DNA of 64,000 nt from Streptomyces roseoverticillatus (GCF_000719265.1 NZ_JOFL01000018.1:1-64000); one strand, 5' to 3'. Positions 15,278 through 23,921 are shown, counted from the first letter of the stretch. A program made the numbers and translations. Notes: generated from the sequence alone by a model not told the origin.

Positions 15278-16297
15278 ATGCGCCTCACCCGTACCGCCGG
15301 GCTGTCCGCCGCCCTCGCCCTGACCGGCCTGGCCGTCACGGCGTGCGGTGGGGGAGCCGGGGCCGAGCAGCGGCCGGCGAAGTCCTCCGCGCCGTCCCCG
15401 TCCGCCCCGTCGAGCCCCGCGCCCGTCACGGAGAAGCCGGCCCCGGAGGCCGCGCTGCTCAAGGGCGCCGCCAGGGTCGTACGGCCCGAGATCGCCCCCG
15501 CCGACGGCGAGAAGGTCGGCGTCGGCCAGCCCGTCGCGATCGTCTTCAAGCAGCAGAAGGTCTCCAAGGAGCTGCGCGCCGGCATCGAGGGCCGGCTGAA
15601 GGTCTCCACCTCGCCGCGGGTCCCCGGCGCCTGGCACTGGAACGAGACCAAGGGCGACACCCGCGTCCACTTCCGGCCCGAGAAGTTCTGGCCGGCCGGC
15701 ACCAAGGTGACCCTGGACGCCCGGCTGGCGGGTGTGAAGCTCGCCGAGGGCACGGCCGCCGCCGGCGACCGCACCGTCTCCTTCACCGTCGGCGACTCGA
15801 TGGTCAGCACCGTCGACCTCAAGGCCCGCAAGCTGACCGTCGTGCGCAACGGCAAGACGCTGCGCACCATCCCGGTCAGCGGCGGCGACGAGAGCAAGGG
15901 CTTCGGCACCCGGGAAGGGATCAAGACGATCCTCGCCAAGGAGGGCAAGGTCGTCATGGACTCGCTCTCCATCGGCATCCCGCGCAACCACCCCGACGGC
16001 TTCTACGGGTCGTACGACTACAGCATGCGCGAGACGGTCAGCGGCGAGTACGTGCACGCGGCGCCCGACAACGCCGAGTCCTTCGGCAAGGAGAACGTCA
16101 GCCACGGCTGCATAGGCATGTCGACGGCCGACGCGAAGTGGCTGTACGGGCTGAGCCTCAAGGGCGACGTCGTGCAGGTCACCGGCAGCACCAAGCCGAA
16201 GCCGATGGACCGCTTCGGCAACGGCTACGGCGACTGGAACCTCAGCTGGGACGAGTGGCTGGAAGACAGCGCGCTGGGGATCCGCACCGGCGCCTGA
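15278..16297 (+). CDS. L,D-transpeptidase lipoprotein (YkuD fold)
   Basis: A 339-aa lipoprotein with a signal peptide and lipobox LAVTAC (Cys23). A Ser/Pro linker is followed by an Ig-like domain (about 65-170, RPEIAPADGEKVGVGQP onward) and a C-terminal YkuD catalytic domain with the motif SHGCIGMSTADAKWLY, where His and Cys are catalytic. It makes 3-3 cross-links in peptidoglycan outside the membrane, as in actinobacterial Ldt proteins such as LdtMt2. Typical of the family are the N-terminal Ig domain and the C-terminal DWNLSWDEW stretch. The ATG follows GTAGGAGAA. The 5' region has a hairpin and a tandem repeat that may affect expression. Confidence 0.93.
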   Translation: MRLTRTAGLSAALALTGLAVTACGGGAGAEQRPAKSSAPSPSAPSSPAPVTEKPAPEAALLKGAARVVRPEIAPADGEKVGVGQPVAIVFKQQKVSKELRAGIEGRLKVSTSPRVPGAWHWNETKGDTRVHFRPEKFWPAGTKVTLDARLAGVKLAEGTAAAGDRTVSFTVGDSMVSTVDLKARKLTVVRNGKTLRTIPVSGGDESKGFGTREGIKTILAKEGKVVMDSLSIGIPRNHPDGFYGSYDYSMRETVSGEYVHAAPDNAESFGKENVSHGCIGMSTADAKWLYGLSLKGDVVQVTGSTKPKPMDRFGNGYGDWNLSWDEWLEDSALGIRTGA

Positions 16298-16356
16298 CCA
16301 CGGTCCCGGGGTTTGCCCGCAGGAGTCTCCAAGAGCCCGCAGGAGCCCGCAGGAGG

Positions 16357-16365
16357 TTATCCACA
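16357..16365 (+). promoter_or_regulatory. Isolated perfect DnaA-box sequence
   Basis: TTATCCACA is the classical 9-base DnaA box. It stands alone in the 152-bp gap before the DoxX gene, next to a short direct repeat of GCCCGCAGGA. A single box is not an origin but could regulate the gene. Confidence 0.4.
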
Positions 16366-16449
16366 GGGGTGAACGCGTTCCGCCTTCCGTCCGTATGGTT
16401 CGGATGACGACCAGGACGGACAGGGCGGAACGGAGAGGCGGCGAACGCC

Positions 16450-17067
16450 ATGGCATTCATCGGGCGCGGAAAGCAGGGGGAGAGCGCGCGGTACGCACTG
16501 CTGCCGCTGCGCATTTTCCTCGGTGTCACCTTCATCTACGCGGGTCTCGACAAACTGACGGACTCCGGCTTCCTGGCGGACACCGGGCCCGGCTCCATCG
16601 GCGAGCTGATGCGCACGGTCCGCGGCACCTCCGCTGTCCCGGATCTGGTCGACCTCGCCCTGAAGAACCCCGAGGGCTTCGGCTATGCGATAGGCCTCGG
16701 CGAATTCGCGGTGGGCGTCGGCACCCTCTTCGGCATATTCGCGCGCGTCGCCGCGGCCGGCGGCGCGCTCATCTCCCTCAGCCTCTGGCTCACCGTCAGC
16801 TGGCAGACCACGCCGTACTACTACGGCAACGACCTGATCTACCTGATGGCGTGGCTGCCGCTGGTGGTCGCGGGAGCGCCGGTGTGGTCGGTGGACGCGG
16901 GCCCGCTCCGGGCGCCGCGCAAGCGGGGAGGCGCGTCACCCCGTAAGTCGCCGGCCAAGCCCTCCCGCAAGCCGGCAGGGAAGCCGGCGGGTAAGCCCTC
17001 GGGCAAGGCGGCAGGGAAGCCGGCCGGTAAGCCCTCGGGCAAGGCGGCCCGCGGGTCCAGGAAATGA
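16450..17067 (+). CDS. DoxX-family membrane protein with basic repeat tail
   Basis: A 205-aa protein. Residues 1-150 are a DoxX-type four-helix membrane domain (LRIFLGVTFIYAGLDKLTD at the first helix, GLGEFAVGVGTLFG, LISLSLWLTVSWQTTPYYYG, LIYLMAWLPLVVAG). DoxX proteins are linked to thiol/quinone redox chemistry at the membrane. The last 50 residues are a cytosolic low-complexity tail of KPAGKPSGKAAG repeats resembling eukaryotic histone H1 tails or HupS-type DNA-binding tails. The DNA encoding the tail (about 16965-17050) repeats in units of about 12 and 36 bases. The ATG at 16450 is weakly preceded by GGAGAGG. The tail could bind nucleic acid or acidic lipids. Confidence 0.82.
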   Translation: MAFIGRGKQGESARYALLPLRIFLGVTFIYAGLDKLTDSGFLADTGPGSIGELMRTVRGTSAVPDLVDLALKNPEGFGYAIGLGEFAVGVGTLFGIFARVAAAGGALISLSLWLTVSWQTTPYYYGNDLIYLMAWLPLVVAGAPVWSVDAGPLRAPRKRGGASPRKSPAKPSRKPAGKPAGKPSGKAAGKPAGKPSGKAARGSRK

Positions 17068-17146
17068 CCCCGCCGCCACGGCGACGTACCCCCGCGGCGA
17101 CGGTCCGGCGAAATACCTGGTCACCGGAGCCCGGCACGCACACACG

Positions 17147-17347
17147 CTAGTGCCGTCGGCGCCGCCGTACCGCGAACGCCACCGACGACACCACGCCCGC
17201 GAGGCAGAACCCCGCCGCCAGCACGGGCAGCAGCGCGTACGAAGGGAAGTGCAGATCTCCGCGGGCCGCCCCCAGGTACGCGGCCGCGCACACCAGCAGC
17301 ACGAGCCCGACCACCAGCTTCCCCGGCTCGAAGTCATGACGACGCAC
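17147..17347 (-). CDS. Small membrane protein downstream of the PspC/LiaF-like gene
   Basis: A 66-aa protein with two hydrophobic helices (LVVGLVLLVCAAAYLGA, then YALLPVLAAGFCLAGVVSSVAFAV) and a strongly basic end RRRRRH. The GTG start at 17347 lies inside the 3' end of the PspC/LiaF-like gene, with a 14-base overlap, so the two are translationally coupled. I do not recognise a family. The layout suggests an accessory membrane subunit of the stress-sensing protein encoded upstream. Confidence 0.65.
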   Translation of the reverse strand: MRRHDFEPGKLVVGLVLLVCAAAYLGAARGDLHFPSYALLPVLAAGFCLAGVVSSVAFAVRRRRRH

Positions 17348-18662
17348 GGTCCACCTCCACCTGACCGATACCGGCCTTGAGCCGGATCTCAAGAGTGCCG
17401 CGGGAGGGCTTCCCGGACCGCGGCTCCAGCGTGACGTGCTTCTTCTGCCCCGGGCGGACGTCGACGTCGTCGCGCGCCTCGCCGGGGAGGCGGATGTCGC
17501 CCACGCCGACATCCATGGTGATCCGGGCCGTGACATCGTCCGGGACGATCAGCTTGAGCTGTCCCGCGCCCACCTCCGCGCGGGTGCTGACCGTGCCGCC
17601 CCGCTGCCACGGCAGGCCGGTGAGGTCGAGCTCGCCCACGCCGCTGCCCACGCGGTACTCGTCGCGGACGGCGGCCACGGTCTCCGGGCGCCAGGTGGAG
17701 TGCGTCCACTGGGTGGAGACCGACTTCGGCAGGGCCGCAGCGCCTGCCAGCAGGAGGGCGGTGAGGACGGCGGCGACGACCGTGCCGCCGCCGGTGCGGC
17801 CGTAGCGGGAGCTGACGGTGATGCCGAGGCCGAAGACGGCCAGCGCGCAGGCCAGGCCGATCTCCAGGCAGGTGCCGAGCGGCTGGTGGCGCCAGGCGAG
17901 GCCGGTGCCGAGCGCGAGGGCGACGACGGCGACCAGGAACGTCCAGCCGCCGAGCGGCGTGCCCCCGAGCGGTGTCACGGCGGGCGCGGGGCGGAGCCTG
18001 AGCGGGACCTGCTCCTCCGCGGCCCGCGGGCCGTCGTCCGGCCCCCACAGATAGCCGGTGCCGGCGCCGATCGGGCCCGTCGTGCCGTCCTTGATGATCG
18101 GGTCGCGCCACCAGGAGGGGCTGCCCGGCGCGGGCGGCGCCTTGGTCTCGGGCGGCGGTGCCGCCGTCTTCTGCGCCTTGTGCGTCTTCTGCGCCGCGGA
18201 CACGGCGGCCTCGCCGCCGGGCTCGTGGCGGTGGTGCGACCAGTAGGACGCGCCGGCCATGACGGCCGTCAGCATCAGCGCGAAGGACATCACCGCACTG
18301 TTGTTGAGCATCGACAGGAACAGGCCGCAGCCCACCAGCGCGCACAGCACCGCCGTCAGCGCCGGGCCGTCCACGCGGCCCGAGAGCATCCGCCGGGCCT
18401 CGTTCTCCTCCTCGCCCTCCAGGGGGATCAGCAGCCACGCGAAGCCGTAGAGGATCAGGCCCAGGCCGCCGGAGACCGCCAGCACACCGAGCACCACCCG
18501 GAAGATCACGGGGTCGACGTCGAAGAAGCGGCCGAGGCCGCCGCACACGCCGGAGACCACCTTCTGCTCACGGCTGCGCCGCAGCGGCGGCCGGGCGTCC
18601 TGCGGATCACCGTGAACCGGACCCGCCTGATGCGCGTCCTGGGGTGTGGGTGTGTCGGTCAT
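17334..18662 (-). CDS. PspC-domain membrane protein with LiaF-like C-terminus
   Basis: A 442-aa membrane protein. Residues about 28-85 are a PspC domain (LRRSREQKVVSGVCGGLGRFF, helix VVLGVLAVSGGLGLILYGFAWLLI). Further helices lie at about 103-150 and 245-330. The C-terminal 120 residues (VSTRAEVGAGQLKLIVPDD, DVGVGDIRLPG, GIGQVEV) have the repeated short beta-strand pattern of the LiaF/toastrack domain. Such proteins sense envelope stress and tune a partner histidine kinase, and the PspC histidine kinase at 20617 is the obvious candidate. A second ATG three codons upstream (18671) is possible. The gene is divergent from a Ser/Thr kinase with only 133 bases between starts. Confidence 0.85.
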   Translation of the reverse strand: MTDTPTPQDAHQAGPVHGDPQDARPPLRRSREQKVVSGVCGGLGRFFDVDPVIFRVVLGVLAVSGGLGLILYGFAWLLIPLEGEEENEARRMLSGRVDGPALTAVLCALVGCGLFLSMLNNSAVMSFALMLTAVMAGASYWSHHRHEPGGEAAVSAAQKTHKAQKTAAPPPETKAPPAPGSPSWWRDPIIKDGTTGPIGAGTGYLWGPDDGPRAAEEQVPLRLRPAPAVTPLGGTPLGGWTFLVAVVALALGTGLAWRHQPLGTCLEIGLACALAVFGLGITVSSRYGRTGGGTVVAAVLTALLLAGAAALPKSVSTQWTHSTWRPETVAAVRDEYRVGSGVGELDLTGLPWQRGGTVSTRAEVGAGQLKLIVPDDVTARITMDVGVGDIRLPGEARDDVDVRPGQKKHVTLEPRSGKPSRGTLEIRLKAGIGQVEVDRASS

Positions 18663-18753
18663 ACAGAACATGGTGTCAACCGGAACGCGCTTGCGGCACA
18701 CTCTGCAACCCTGGCCGTTCCCTGAGATCGCCCCTGAGAAGGTGCCGTATATC

Positions 18754-18765
18754 GTGTCGCGACAC
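18754..18765. promoter_or_regulatory. Palindrome at the divergent promoter region
   Basis: GTGTCGCGACAC is a perfect 12-base palindrome directly after a -10-like TATATC, between the PspC/LiaF-like gene and the Ser/Thr kinase. It could be an operator shared by both. Confidence 0.4.
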
Positions 18766-18795
18766 AGCACAGCAGGGGAACCGGAGGGCTTCGGG

Positions 18796-20505
18796 GTGGA
18801 TGGGTCAGTGCCCGGACAGGCGGTGTCCGGTCCGTGGCAGGACCACGGCCGGCTGGTCGCCGGGCGGTACCGCCTCGTCGACCGCATAGGCCGCGGCGGC
18901 ATGGGCACGGTCTGGCGCGCCCAGGACGAGCTGCTCGACCGTCAGGTCGCGCTCAAGCAGCTGCACGTCTCGCCGTACCTGGACGACGACGAGCTCGCCA
19001 CGCTCTACGAGCGCACCCGCCGCGAGGCCCGCAGCGCCGCCCGGATCACCCACCCCAACGTGGTCGTCGTGCACGACGTGGTCGACGACCACGGCCTGCC
19101 CTGCATCGTCATGGAGTACGTGCCCTCGAAAACGCTCGGCGACGTCCTCAAGCACGGGACCGTCACCCCGGAGGAAGCGGCCCGCATCGGCCGCGGCATG
19201 ATCGCGGCGCTCCGCGCGGCCCACGCGGCCGGGGTGCTCCACCGCGACGTGAAACCGGGCAACGTGCTGCTCGGCGACGACGGCCGGGTCGTCCTCACCG
19301 ACTTCGGCATCGCCCAGTCCACCGGCACCTCCACGCTCACCAAGACCGGCGAGATGGTCGGCTCGATCGACTACATCGCGCCCGAGCGGGTCAAGGGCGC
19401 CAAGCCCGGGCCCGCCTCCGACCTGTGGGCGCTCGGCGCGACGCTGTACCAGGCCCTGGAGGGCCGCCCGCCGTTCCGCAAGGACACGGCCGTCGAGACG
19501 GCGTACGCGATCGCCATGGACCCCCTGGAGCCCCCGCGCAACGCGGGCGAGCTCACCCGGCTCATCGAGACCCTGCTCGCCAAGGACCCGGCCGTGCGGC
19601 CCCCGGCCGACCTGGCCGAGCAGATCCTGCGCGAGCCGGCGGCAGAAGCGGACACGGCGCACATGTCCGCCGCATCCGTCCCCGGGCCCCGCCCCGCCGC
19701 CCCCGTGACCGCCCCCTGGGACGACCGGCCGGACCGCGGCACAACGACGGCGACCGCCGCCACGGCCCCCACCGCTGCCGCCGCCCCCGCCGCTCTCACC
19801 GAGCTGACGGCGCCGACGAAGTCCGCGGCCCCCGCCGCCCCCACGGCCGCCACCGCCACCGGTCGCAGCCGCCGCCCCGTCCTGTGGAGCGCCCTCGCCC
19901 TCGTCACCGTCGCGGGCCTCGCGGCCGGCGCGTTCTTCCTGACCCAGGGCCAGGCGGACGACGACGACACCCCTCCCCAGGCCGCACCCGGCCAGGACGC
20001 CTCCGCGCACCCGAGCGGCAAGGCGAGCCCGAGCGCGGCGCCGAAGCCGCCGCCGGCCGGCTACCACCTGGTGACGGAGAAGGAGGCCGGGATCTCCTTC
20101 CCCGTGCCCGACGGCTGGAAGCGCGGAAAGCTCAAGGACAGCGACGAGATCCTCTACGTCGACCCGAGCGGACTGGTCGGCCTGCGGGTCTCCGTCCTCG
20201 ACCTCGCGAGCAGCGACCCCCTCCAGCGCTGGAAGGACGACGAGGCCAAGTCCCTCAAGGAAGGCAAGCTCCCCGGCTACGCGCAGCTGCGCATGCAGAG
20301 CACGGAGTACCGCGGGATGCCCGCGGCGGTCTGGGAGTTCTCCTGGAAGGGCCGGGCGCGCGAGTACCGGGCCGCCGACCTCGGGTTCGGGCGCCCCGGC
20401 GAGAAGGAGTACGCGATCTACCTCTCCGCGCCCAAGGCCGACTGGCACAAGCACAGCCCGGTCTTCGACGCGGTCAGGGAAGGGTTCCGGTCCGACGCCC
20501 GCTGA
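18796..20505 (+). CDS. Membrane Ser/Thr protein kinase (PknB class)
   Basis: A 569-aa kinase. The catalytic domain (about 23-280) has GRGGMGTVW, the lysine in VALKQ (K54), HRDVKPGN, DFG and IAPER. A long Ala/Thr/Pro linker precedes one transmembrane helix (LWSALALVTVAGLAAGAFFL) and an outer domain of about 150 residues (YHLVTEKEAGISFPVPDGW onward, with PAAVWEFSWKG). That outer domain matches the ones in the kinases at 2566 and 4247. The GTG at 18796 follows GGAGGG with good spacing; a GTG at 18754 would fall inside the palindrome. Its position inside the PspC/LiaF/two-component block suggests cross-talk between Ser/Thr phosphorylation and envelope-stress signalling. Confidence 0.9.
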   Translation: MDGSVPGQAVSGPWQDHGRLVAGRYRLVDRIGRGGMGTVWRAQDELLDRQVALKQLHVSPYLDDDELATLYERTRREARSAARITHPNVVVVHDVVDDHGLPCIVMEYVPSKTLGDVLKHGTVTPEEAARIGRGMIAALRAAHAAGVLHRDVKPGNVLLGDDGRVVLTDFGIAQSTGTSTLTKTGEMVGSIDYIAPERVKGAKPGPASDLWALGATLYQALEGRPPFRKDTAVETAYAIAMDPLEPPRNAGELTRLIETLLAKDPAVRPPADLAEQILREPAAEADTAHMSAASVPGPRPAAPVTAPWDDRPDRGTTTATAATAPTAAAAPAALTELTAPTKSAAPAAPTAATATGRSRRPVLWSALALVTVAGLAAGAFFLTQGQADDDDTPPQAAPGQDASAHPSGKASPSAAPKPPPAGYHLVTEKEAGISFPVPDGWKRGKLKDSDEILYVDPSGLVGLRVSVLDLASSDPLQRWKDDEAKSLKEGKLPGYAQLRMQSTEYRGMPAAVWEFSWKGRAREYRAADLGFGRPGEKEYAIYLSAPKADWHKHSPVFDAVREGFRSDAR

Positions 20506-20524
20506 CCGGTCCGACGCCCGCTGA
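20487..20524. repeat. 19-bp tandem duplication across the kinase stop codon
   Basis: CCGGTCCGACGCCCGCTGA is present twice head to tail. The first copy contains the kinase stop TGA. The second copy lies wholly in the intergenic space, so it looks like a recent small duplication. Confidence 0.75.
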
Positions 20525-20616
20525 CCGCCTCCCGCCGGTCGGCCCCGCCCGACTAGGGGTCCCGTCAGGGGCGAACCCTGATGCCACGGCCCCTGCGGAC
20601 ATGTGACGATCAGTAC

Positions 20617-21897
20617 ATGACCGCCCCGTCCCGTCCGCAGCACCCCGACGCCCCGCCGCTGCGCAAGCTCTACCGCAGCGCCGAGGGCCGCATGTTCGGC
20701 GGTGTCGCGCGCGGGCTCGCCGGTCACCTGGGCCTGCCGGTGTCCTGGGTGCGCCTGGTCTTCGTCGCGCTGCTGCTGGCCCAGGGCATGGGCGCCGTGC
20801 TCTACGCGGTGTTCTGGTTCGTGGTGCCGCTCGGCGTGGGCGGCGTCGAGGCCCCGCGCCCGGTGCCCGCCGAGACGGCCCCCGACGGCCGCCGGCGCCT
20901 CCTCGCCCGCAAGCCCGACCGCGGGCAGGTCGTCGCCCTCGCCGCCCTCGTCATCGCCGCCGCGATCTTCGTGGACAACCTCCACCTCGGCCGCGCCAAC
21001 GCCTACATCTGGCCGCTGCTGCTGGTCGGCGCCGGCGTCGCCCTCGTCTGGCGCCAGACCGACAACGCCCGCCGGGCGCACTGGATGGAGGTCGGCCGCA
21101 GCAAGCGGGTCCTGCCGCTCGCGCGCGGCGCGGCCGGCGTCGCCCTCGCCGCCGCCGGCGTGACGGGCATCGTCGTCCTCCAGGGCTCCGCCGCACACCT
21201 CGGCTCGGTCCTGCAGGCATCCCTGGCCGTACTGGTCGGCATAGCGCTGCTGGCCGGTCCCTCCGTCGTCCGCATGACCCAGGACCTCTCCGCCGAGCGC
21301 ACGATGCGCATCCGAGCCCAGGAGCGGGCCGAGGTCGCGGCCCACGTCCACGACTCCGTCCTGCACACCCTCACCCTGATCCAGCGCAACGCCGAGGACG
21401 CCCGGGAGGTGGCCCGCCTGGCCCGCGCCCAGGAGCGCGAGCTGCGCGCCTGGCTCTACAAGCCGGAGGGCCGCGGGAAGGACGAGGCCGAGCAGCCCGA
21501 CACCCTGGCCGAGGCCGTCAAGGCCACCGCCGCCGAGGTCGAGGACTACCACGGCGTGCCCATAGAGGTGGTCGTCGTCGGCGACTGCCCGCTCGACGAG
21601 CGCCTCGCCGCCCAGATGCAAGCCGCCCGTGAGGCCATGGTCAACGCCGCCAAGTACGGTGGCGAGGGCGGCGCCGTCCAGGTGTACGCCGAGGTCGAGG
21701 GGCGTACGGTCTTTCTCTCCGTGCGCGACCGCGGCCCCGGCTTCGACCTGGACGCGGTGCCGGACGACCGCATGGGCGTCCGCGAGTCCATCATCGGCCG
21801 GATGCAGCGCAACGGCGGCACGGCCCGGCTGCGGTCCGTGCCCGGTGGGGGAACCGAAGTGGAGCTGGAAATGGAGAGGGCGGAGAACGCGTCATGA
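20617..21897 (+). CDS. PspC-domain sensor histidine kinase
   Basis: A 426-aa sensor kinase. An N-terminal PspC domain (LYRSAEGRMFGGVARGLAGHL) is followed by helices at about 45-65 and 95-220. The phosphoacceptor region is HVHDSVLHTLTLIQRNA, of the HisKA_3/NarL-partner type, and the HATPase domain has REAMVNAAKY (N box) and DRGPGFDLDAVPDDRMG. It would autophosphorylate on the histidine in HDSV and pass phosphate to the LuxR-type regulator, whose ATG overlaps its stop by ATGA. PspC-type kinases respond to envelope or membrane stress. The ATG at 20617 lacks a Shine-Dalgarno sequence, so a leaderless start is plausible. Confidence 0.92.
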   Translation: MTAPSRPQHPDAPPLRKLYRSAEGRMFGGVARGLAGHLGLPVSWVRLVFVALLLAQGMGAVLYAVFWFVVPLGVGGVEAPRPVPAETAPDGRRRLLARKPDRGQVVALAALVIAAAIFVDNLHLGRANAYIWPLLLVGAGVALVWRQTDNARRAHWMEVGRSKRVLPLARGAAGVALAAAGVTGIVVLQGSAAHLGSVLQASLAVLVGIALLAGPSVVRMTQDLSAERTMRIRAQERAEVAAHVHDSVLHTLTLIQRNAEDAREVARLARAQERELRAWLYKPEGRGKDEAEQPDTLAEAVKATAAEVEDYHGVPIEVVVVGDCPLDERLAAQMQAAREAMVNAAKYGGEGGAVQVYAEVEGRTVFLSVRDRGPGFDLDAVPDDRMGVRESIIGRMQRNGGTARLRSVPGGGTEVELEMERAENAS

Positions 21898-22577
21898 CGA
21901 CCGAAGAGACGGTGCAGCGCCACGCACGGGTCGTGCTGGTGGACGACCACCGCATGTTCCGTACGGGCGTGCAGGCCGAGATCGGGGCCACCGACCGGAC
22001 GGGCGTCGAGGTCGTCGGCGAGGCCGCCGACGTCGACCAGGCGGTCACCGTCATCACCGCCACCCGCCCCGAGGTCGTCCTGCTCGACGTCCACCTGCCC
22101 GGCGGCGGCGGGGTCGAGGTGCTGCGCCGTAGCGCCTCCCTGATGACCGACCCCGAGCGCCCGGTCCGCTTCCTCGCGCTGTCCGTCTCGGACGCCGCCG
22201 AGGACGTCATCGGCGTCATCCGCGGCGGCGCCCGCGGCTACGTCACCAAGACCATCACCGGCACGGACCTCGTCGACGCGGTCTTCCGGGTCAAGGACGG
22301 CGACGCTGTCTTCTCCCCGCGGCTGGCCGGCTTCGTCCTCGACGCCTTCGCCTCCACCGACGCCCCGCCCGTCGACGAGGACCTCGACCGGCTCACCCAG
22401 CGCGAGCGCGAGGTGCTGCGCCTGATCGCCCGCGGCTACGCGTACAAGGAGATCGCCAAGCAGCTCTTCATCTCGGTGAAGACCGTCGAGTCGCACGTCT
22501 CGGCGGTGCTGCGCAAGCTCCAGCTCTCCAACCGCCACGAGCTCACCCGCTGGGCGACCGCGCGCCGCCTGGTCTGA
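21894..22577 (+). CDS. NarL/LuxR-type response regulator
   Basis: A 227-aa response regulator. The receiver domain has the acidic pair VDDH, the phosphoacceptor aspartate in VVLLDVHLPGG, the switch Ser in LALSVSD, and the lysine in TKTITG. The C-terminal LuxR helix-turn-helix is LTQREREVLRLIARGYAYKE, with KTVESHVSAVLRKL as the recognition region. It is the cognate partner of the PspC histidine kinase, from which it is translated by ATGA overlap. By analogy with LiaR and VraR it should activate envelope-stress genes, possibly including the PspC/LiaF-like operon nearby. Confidence 0.95.
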   Translation: MTTEETVQRHARVVLVDDHRMFRTGVQAEIGATDRTGVEVVGEAADVDQAVTVITATRPEVVLLDVHLPGGGGVEVLRRSASLMTDPERPVRFLALSVSDAAEDVIGVIRGGARGYVTKTITGTDLVDAVFRVKDGDAVFSPRLAGFVLDAFASTDAPPVDEDLDRLTQREREVLRLIARGYAYKEIAKQLFISVKTVESHVSAVLRKLQLSNRHELTRWATARRLV

Positions 22578-22760
22578 TCCCGCCCGGTCCGGTCCCCTCC
22601 GGCCGGGTTCGAGCCCCACGGCCTGGTCTGAACCCCGGCTTCCGGATTGTCCCCGGCGGCCGGGCCCGAATTCGGATAAGCGTGCGCCATACAGGGGACG
22701 GCGAGGAACCTCCGCGGCGCACCGGCCCTCTTGAACGGACGAGAGGCTCTCACTCACGCA

Positions 22761-22784
22761 GGGCCCCGGCCCCGCGCGGGGCCC
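22761..22784 (+). promoter_or_regulatory. Hairpin in the esterase leader
   Basis: GGGCCCCG and CGGGGCCC form a perfect 8-bp stem 22 bases before the esterase start, within a 228-bp intergenic gap. It could be a terminator for the response regulator or a leader structure. Confidence 0.4.
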
Positions 22785-22805
22785 GAGATCCGAAACGAGA
22801 GCCCG

Positions 22806-23921
22806 ATGAGCCTGACGGGGACGCCCTTCCTCCTCACCACGGTCGCGCTGGTCGTCGTGGCCCTCGTCCTGCCCCTCGCCCTGTGGGGCAGGATCGGCGG
22901 CCCCAAGCCGCTGCGGCACGCGGCGCGGCTGTTCATGCTGCTGTTCGCCCAGGTCACCGCCATCGCCATGGTGTTCGTGATCGTCAACAACGCCAACGGC
23001 CTCTTCGACAACTGGGACGACCTCCTCGGCACCGGCGACCACGTCCGGACCGCGGCCGACCTCGGCCCCGACGGCACCGGCGGCAAGAAGGTCGACGAGG
23101 AACCCAAGCACCCGCAGAAGTTCACGCCCGCGTCCGACAAGCGGATGGGCCCCGGGGTCCAGGAGACCCAGTTCAAGGGCCACATATCGGGCGTCGAGGG
23201 CGAGGTGTACGTCTGGCTGCCGCCGCAGTACGACGACCCCGCGTACAAGGACAAGAAGTTCCCCGTCGTCGAGGTCCTCCCGGGCTTCCCGGGCTCGGCG
23301 AAGGCCTGGTTCGGCACGCTGGAGGTCAATACCCAGCTCAAGCCGATGATGGAGAAGGGCGAGGTCGAGCCCTTCATCATCGTGGCGCCCCGCACCACCC
23401 TCCTCGGCGACACCGACACCGGCTGCGCCAACATCCCCGGCAAGGTCAACGCCGACACCTGGCTGAGCGTCGACGTCCGCAAGATGGTCACGGACACCTT
23501 CCGCGCGCAGGAGAAGCCCGACGGCTGGGCCGTCGCGGGCTACTCGGCGGGCGCGCACTGCGCCGCCAAGCTGGCCGTCGCCCACCCCGACCGCTACCGC
23601 GCCGGCGTGAGCCTCTCCGGCTACAACGACCCCATCGGCGAGCCCTCGTCGCTCACGGCGAAGACGCCCGGGCTGCGCGAGGAGAACAACCCGCTCAAGA
23701 TCCTCCAGCGCGCCAAGACGCCGCCGCACGTGGCGCTGTTCGTCTCCGGCGCGGAGGGCGACGGCTACCAGGGCGGTGTGGCGCTCAAGCAGGCGGCCAA
23801 GCCGCCGACGACCGTGCAGGTGACGAAGGTCCCCGCGGGCGCGGGCGGCCACGGCACGGCCGTGTGGAAGCGGCAGGTCCCCGACGTCTTCAAGTGGCTG
23901 TCACAGCAGATCAAGCCGTAA
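22806..23921 (+). CDS. Membrane-anchored esterase (esterase D / antigen 85-like)
   Basis: A 371-aa protein with two N-terminal membrane helices (LLTTVALVVVALVLPLALW and LFMLLFAQVTAIAMVFVIV) and an extracytoplasmic alpha/beta hydrolase domain of the putative esterase family (PF00756) that includes mycolyltransferases and feruloyl esterases. The nucleophile is in GYSAGAHCA, preceded by FPVVEVLPGFPGS; the acid lies near SGAEGDGY and the histidine in AGGHGTAVWKRQ. The ATG at 22806 follows AACGAGAG. Close relatives are common in Streptomyces. The substrate is unknown; a cell-envelope ester is likely. The gene converges on an NlpC/P60 hydrolase gene. Confidence 0.85.
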   Translation: MSLTGTPFLLTTVALVVVALVLPLALWGRIGGPKPLRHAARLFMLLFAQVTAIAMVFVIVNNANGLFDNWDDLLGTGDHVRTAADLGPDGTGGKKVDEEPKHPQKFTPASDKRMGPGVQETQFKGHISGVEGEVYVWLPPQYDDPAYKDKKFPVVEVLPGFPGSAKAWFGTLEVNTQLKPMMEKGEVEPFIIVAPRTTLLGDTDTGCANIPGKVNADTWLSVDVRKMVTDTFRAQEKPDGWAVAGYSAGAHCAAKLAVAHPDRYRAGVSLSGYNDPIGEPSSLTAKTPGLREENNPLKILQRAKTPPHVALFVSGAEGDGYQGGVALKQAAKPPTTVQVTKVPAGAGGHGTAVWKRQVPDVFKWLSQQIKP

